64,000 nt of DNA from Bradyrhizobium sediminis (GTDB lineage: Bacteria; Pseudomonadota; Alphaproteobacteria; Rhizobiales; Xanthobacteraceae): contig NZ_CP076135.1 in assembly GCF_018736105.1 (NCBI RefSeq), positions 4,090,001 to 4,154,000 of the forward strand, read 5' to 3'. The notes below the pieces were generated by a model. It searched no databases. It saw only the letters and a program-made list of their open reading frames with translations, and had not been told where the DNA came from. The position numbers were made by a program, and so were the translations under genes. This document shows positions 60,725 to 64,000 of the stretch, in pieces (position 1 is the first letter of the stretch; each line of letters opens with the position of its first letter).

Positions 60725-61815
60725 AGATCGCAGTGCTCGGCGGCGGCAATGGTTCGTTCGCGGCCGCTGGCGATTTTGCCTTGCAGGGCAATGACGTCCG
60801 GCTGTGGCGGCGCGACGCGGCTGAGGTCGCGCAGCATCGCGCGACGGGCTCCCGCATCCTGCTCAAAGACATCAATGGCCGGCACGACGTGCAACTGGCG
60901 CTGGTCACCACCGACATCGCCGAGGCTATCCGCGGCGCCGAGCTGATCCTGTGTCCCGCCCCGGCCTTTGCCCAGTCCGATATCGCGCGGTTGATCGCGC
61001 CGCATCTCGCCGACGGCCAGGTGGTGTTCCTGCCGCCGGCCACCTTCGGCTCGATGATCTTTGCCAAGGCTGCGCACGACGCCGGCAATCGTGCCAACGT
61101 CAGCTTCGCCGAAACCGGCACGCTGCCCTGGCTGACCCGCAAGCACGGGCCGTTCGAAGTCGCCATCACCATCCGTGCCAAACGGCTGCCGGTCGGCGTA
61201 TTCCCGCTCGATGCCGCGCCTCATGCGCTCGACGTGATCGGGCGGGCTTTTCCGGGCGTGATCGAACCCTGCGGCGACGCGCTGTCGGGCGCGCTGATGA
61301 ATGCCGGGCCGATCATCCACCCGCCGCTGATCGTGATGAATGCGGGCCCGATCGAGCATTTCGAGCGCTGGGACATTCACAAGGAAGGCACGCAAGGATC
61401 GATCCGCCGGGTCACCGACGCGCTCGACGCCGAGCGCATCGCGGTGCGCGAAGGTCTTGGCTATGGCGCCCCGCATTTTCCGCTGGCGCATCATTACGCC
61501 AGCGAAGGCGAGCAATGGATGTACGGCCGCGGCTCGCACGACCGCCTGACCGATTCCGGCGACTGGCGCGAGCGGATCGTGCTCCGGGAGCATCGCTATA
61601 TGCGCGAGGATCTGCATCTCGGTCTGTCGTTTCTGGTGTCGGTGGCCGGACTGGCCGGCGTCGCGACGCCGCTGGCAAGGGGCTTTCTGGCCATCGGCGG
61701 CGCGATCTGCGGCGAGGATTTTTCGGAAAGCGGACGCACGCTCGCAGCTCTCGGGCTCGGCCATCTCGATCGCGCCGCGCTGCAGACCCTGTTGCGCGAG
61801 GGCTTTGGCCGATGA
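60721..61815 (+). CDS. Octopine/opine dehydrogenase-like NAD(P)-binding protein
   Basis: 364 residues with an N-terminal Rossmann motif VLGGGNGSFAAAGDFALQGN and the C-terminal opine-dehydrogenase fold: AGPIIHPPLIVMNAGPIEHF, with the HPP/N pattern of the active site, then GYGAPHFPLAHHYASEGEQW. Opine dehydrogenases reductively join an amino acid and a keto acid, or run the reverse. Here it sits between an acyl-CoA ligase and a 3-hydroxyacyl-CoA dehydrogenase, so it may act on an amino-containing ring fragment. TTG start with AAGGAG 7 nt upstream. It overlaps both neighbours by 4 bp, so all are translationally coupled. Confidence 0.82.
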   Translation: MKIAVLGGGNGSFAAAGDFALQGNDVRLWRRDAAEVAQHRATGSRILLKDINGRHDVQLALVTTDIAEAIRGAELILCPAPAFAQSDIARLIAPHLADGQVVFLPPATFGSMIFAKAAHDAGNRANVSFAETGTLPWLTRKHGPFEVAITIRAKRLPVGVFPLDAAPHALDVIGRAFPGVIEPCGDALSGALMNAGPIIHPPLIVMNAGPIEHFERWDIHKEGTQGSIRRVTDALDAERIAVREGLGYGAPHFPLAHHYASEGEQWMYGRGSHDRLTDSGDWRERIVLREHRYMREDLHLGLSFLVSVAGLAGVATPLARGFLAIGGAICGEDFSESGRTLAALGLGHLDRAALQTLLREGFGR

Positions 61816-62807
61816 CCGGGCCTCGCGCCACCATCGCCTGCCTCGGCGCCGGCCGCATGGGCCGCGGCATCGCGGTGGCCTTCGCCTATGCCGGCCACGC
61901 CGTCACCATGATCGACGTCAAGGAGCGTTCCCCGGACGGCTTCGCGGCGCTCCAGGCCGAGGCGCTCGGCGAGATCAGGAAGACGCTGGCGAGCCTGGCG
62001 CGGTTCGGATTACTGGCCGAGCATGACGCCGACACCGTCATCGCCCGCGTCTCGGTGACGCCCGCGCGGGATATGCCTGCCGCGCTCGCCGGCGCCGGGA
62101 TCGTCTTCGAGGGCGTGCCTGAAGTGGTCGACTTGAAGCGCGAGGTGCTGGCGGCGGCGTCGAAATGCGTCGGGCCTGACGTGGTCATCGCCTCGACCAC
62201 CTCGACCATTCTGGTCGACGATCTCTCCGGCGCGGTCGAGAATCCCAACCGCTTCCTCAACGTGCACTGGCTCAACCCCGCCTATCTGATCCCGCTGGTC
62301 GAGATATCGCCGGGTGCTGCGACCGATCCGGATGTCACCGCACGGGTCAGGGCGCTGCTCGAAGGCATCGGCAAGGTGCCGGTGGTGTGCGCGGCCACGC
62401 CCGGATTCATCGTGCCGCGGATCCAGGCGCTCGCCATGAACGAGGCGGCGCGGATGGTCGAGGAAGGCGTCGCCAGCGCAGAGGATATCGACAAGGCGAT
62501 CCGCTACGGCTTCGGTTTCCGCTATGCGGTGTTGGGTCTTCTGGAATTCATCGACTGGGGCGGCGGCGACATCCTCTATTACGCCAGCCGCTATCTCGAA
62601 GGCGCGCTGCACAGCGACCGCTACCGCGCGCCCGAAGTGATCTCGAACAACATGCGCGATGGCCGCATCGGCATGCGCACCGGCGCCGGCTTCCTCGATT
62701 ATTCCGGCCTCGACGTCGATGCCTACCGCGAGAAGCGCCTCGCCGAGATGGTCGAACTGCTCAGGCATTTCGGGCTGGCCCGGCCGCCGGTGCTGGACGG
62801 CGAGTAG
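61812..62807 (+). CDS. 3-hydroxyacyl-CoA dehydrogenase family protein
   Basis: 331 residues. LGAGRMGRGIAVAFAYAGHA is the NAD motif, IVFEGVPEVVDLKREVLAAA with STTSTILVDDLSGAV is the usual strand-5/6 region, and FLNVHWLNPAYLIPLVEISP holds the catalytic histidine. TPGFIVPRIQALAMNEAARM is the family C-terminal helix. This is the 3-hydroxybutyryl-CoA or carnitine dehydrogenase type. It oxidises a 3-hydroxyacyl-CoA to the 3-keto form, the last beta-oxidation-like step before cleavage. Its ATG overlaps the opine-dehydrogenase stop. Confidence 0.9.
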   Translation: MTGPRATIACLGAGRMGRGIAVAFAYAGHAVTMIDVKERSPDGFAALQAEALGEIRKTLASLARFGLLAEHDADTVIARVSVTPARDMPAALAGAGIVFEGVPEVVDLKREVLAAASKCVGPDVVIASTTSTILVDDLSGAVENPNRFLNVHWLNPAYLIPLVEISPGAATDPDVTARVRALLEGIGKVPVVCAATPGFIVPRIQALAMNEAARMVEEGVASAEDIDKAIRYGFGFRYAVLGLLEFIDWGGGDILYYASRYLEGALHSDRYRAPEVISNNMRDGRIGMRTGAGFLDYSGLDVDAYREKRLAEMVELLRHFGLARPPVLDGE

Positions 62808-62826
62808 ATTGGTTCATCGTCGTCAC

Positions 62827-62930
62827 TGCGAACGCAGGGACCCATACGCCGCGTCGCTTGTTGTGCAGGGCGCTGTTGGACGGCTTTAGCCAAACGCCAG
62901 CACTCATGGTTATGGGTCCCTGCGTTCGCA
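62827..62930. repeat. REP-type inverted repeat between convergent genes
   Basis: The 20-bp arms TGCGAACGCAGGGACCCATA (62827-62846) and TATGGGTCCCTGCGTTCGCA (62911-62930) are perfect inverted copies enclosing 64 bp. It resembles a family of Bradyrhizobium intergenic repeats I recall. It may also stop transcription from both sides. Confidence 0.7.
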
Positions 62931-62972
62931 GGGACGACGCGGAGTGTGTGGCTCGTTCGGAGTCTTGACGAT

Positions 62973-64000
62973 TTACCCGAACACGTCCTGCAGCACGCCG
63001 TTGCGCACCACGGCGACGCCGTCGAGCTCGATGGTGGTTCCCATCATCGGCAGGTCGAAATGCCCCGAGGTGTAGCGTCCGGCGAATTCATTGGCGCCGG
63101 TAGAGAACAGGAAGTTGCCGGAAACCGCGCGCAGCTCGGTGCCGTTGGTGTCGCGCTGGTCGTACATGGTCAGCGCTTCGTAGCGCGCGCCGGGATTCAT
63201 GCCCCATCCGACATGCGACACCGCATAAGCCTCGCGGTCGCCCCATGCCGCGAGGTAGGACCGCATCATCGCCGCATCGGTACCCTCGCCTTCGAGGTCG
63301 GTGACATAATCGTCCTTCAGCGTCATCTTGATCGGCGAGGTCAGGTAGCGCTTGAAGGTGAGATTGATGTCGCCGGGGGCCATCACGATCGTGCCGTTGA
63401 CGGTCTTGCTCTTGGGAAAGCTGACGACGATGCCGCCGGGCCAGTGCGCCAGCGTGCCCGGCCGGTCGGTCCAGCCCCAGACGCCGGCGGTGGAGGCGCC
63501 GACCATATCGACGTCGAGCTCGGTGCCGGCCTTGGAAGTCACGCGCATGCGCTTGGTCCCGCGCAGCATTTTCACGGCCGCACGAACGCGCTTTTCCAGC
63601 GCGGTATCCGGCACCATGCGTTCAAGCGCCTCCGGGTGTTCATTGGATATGTTGAGAATGCGCGCGCCCGCTTTCAGGATTTCCGGCGTCTCCGCCGCGT
63701 GCATCAGCCCCTCGATGGTGCAGTCGACCACGAATCCGGCCTGCTGCAGCGCCGAGACCACCGGCCCGAGCTTCTGGATGGCAATGCTGGCGCCGGTCGA
63801 GCGGATCGGGACAGCTTCGCGGTTGCGCGGCGTCGGCACCACGATGTGAAACGGCTTGGCGCCCATCCGCAGCAGCGCCAGCTCGGCGAGGTGAATGTTG
63901 AGCGCGCGCGACTGCGTCTCAGACAGGATCGCCGCGGTGTCACCCGGCTTGACCGCGCAACGCTCGAAAATCTCGCAGAACGCGTCGATCCACTTCGCCT
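62973..64000 (-). CDS. NicX-like ring-cleavage dioxygenase / M29-type aminopeptidase family protein (5' end outside window)
   Basis: 342 codons are visible and the reading frame continues past the right edge. The pattern follows 2,5-dihydroxypyridine 5,6-dioxygenase (NicX): TSKAGTELDVDMV after the first half, HWPGGIVVSFPKSKTVNGTI, VSHVGWGMNPGARYEALTMY, SGNFLFSTGANEF and GRYTSGHFDLPM, with the last histidine and aspartate at the NicX iron-ligand positions (HxD). Genes of this kind are often labelled leucyl aminopeptidase. In an aromatic cluster a dioxygenase is the better reading, but substrate and metal are not proven. It converges with the 3-hydroxyacyl-CoA dehydrogenase. Confidence 0.78.
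   Translation of the reverse strand, partial: AKWIDAFCEIFERCAVKPGDTAAILSETQSRALNIHLAELALLRMGAKPFHIVVPTPRNREAVPIRSTGASIAIQKLGPVVSALQQAGFVVDCTIEGLMHAAETPEILKAGARILNISNEHPEALERMVPDTALEKRVRAAVKMLRGTKRMRVTSKAGTELDVDMVGASTAGVWGWTDRPGTLAHWPGGIVVSFPKSKTVNGTIVMAPGDINLTFKRYLTSPIKMTLKDDYVTDLEGEGTDAAMMRSYLAAWGDREAYAVSHVGWGMNPGARYEALTMYDQRDTNGTELRAVSGNFLFSTGANEFAGRYTSGHFDLPMMGTTIELDGVAVVRNGVLQDVFG

Overview
The window reads as a catabolic stretch of an alphaproteobacterial chromosome, most probably Bradyrhizobium or a close relative (inference). The coding sequence is GC-rich, with many GTG and TTG starts behind strong GGAGG-type ribosome sites. The intergenic REP-type hairpins, and one larger element near 3728-4165, look to me like repeats that litter Bradyrhizobium genomes. 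I see no rRNA, tRNA, CRISPR array, phage genes or transposase.

Left third (1-16500): separate oxidative modules. A two-component flavin monooxygenase operon (HsaA-like oxygenase, flavin reductase, TetR regulator) faces a beta-hydroxyacid dehydrogenase. Next come a PA1024-type NADH:quinone reductase, then an unusual SDR and a 2-hydroxychromene-2-carboxylate isomerase-like protein with a divergent HxlR regulator. They are followed by an FAD monooxygenase fused to cytochrome b5, a GMC dehydrogenase with its small partner, a 3-ketosteroid-delta1-dehydrogenase-like flavoprotein, a PaaI-type thioesterase, a GFA-family zinc protein, a hydrolase and a methyltransferase.

Middle (16700-25500): regulators and surface functions. 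These are an AraC-TolB-TPR regulator, a two-gene operon of very small proteins, a LuxR-type regulator, a 48-residue membrane or exported peptide, a 1195-residue RTX protein and an exported epoxide-hydrolase-like enzyme.

The block 25545-36828 is one tight minus-strand operon, with ATGA overlaps or short gaps. It encodes a tandem class III CoA-transferase, a complete Opp/Dpp-type ABC importer, and a single-chain biotin-dependent acyl-CoA carboxylase. This suggests uptake, CoA activation and carboxylation of one substrate. A CMD-family protein and SDR are transcribed away from it, followed by a Baeyer-Villiger monooxygenase, enoyl-CoA hydratase, acyl-CoA ligase, dienelactone-hydrolase-like protein, a frameshifted tautomerase and a GlxA-type regulator. 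An HU-like protein follows.

Right third (45747-64000): a coherent aerobic 2-aminobenzoate (anthranilate) cluster of the CoA-dependent type. It contains 2-aminobenzoate-CoA ligase, RidA, a kynurenine-formamidase-like hydrolase, a MarR regulator, a branched-chain-amino-acid-type binding protein, a cupin, a FAD hydroxylase, the fused 2-aminobenzoyl-CoA monooxygenase/reductase, enoyl-CoA hydratase and SDR. A divergent chain of hydrolase, acyl-CoA dehydrogenase, acyl-CoA ligase, opine-dehydrogenase-like protein and 3-hydroxyacyl-CoA dehydrogenase follows. The window ends inside a NicX-like (2,5-dihydroxypyridine dioxygenase family) gene. A 14-bp palindrome, (C/T)TTTA-N4-TAAAG, recurs in front of three of the transcription units with a diverged copy in the MarR/binding-protein gap, and is a good candidate for the MarR operator.
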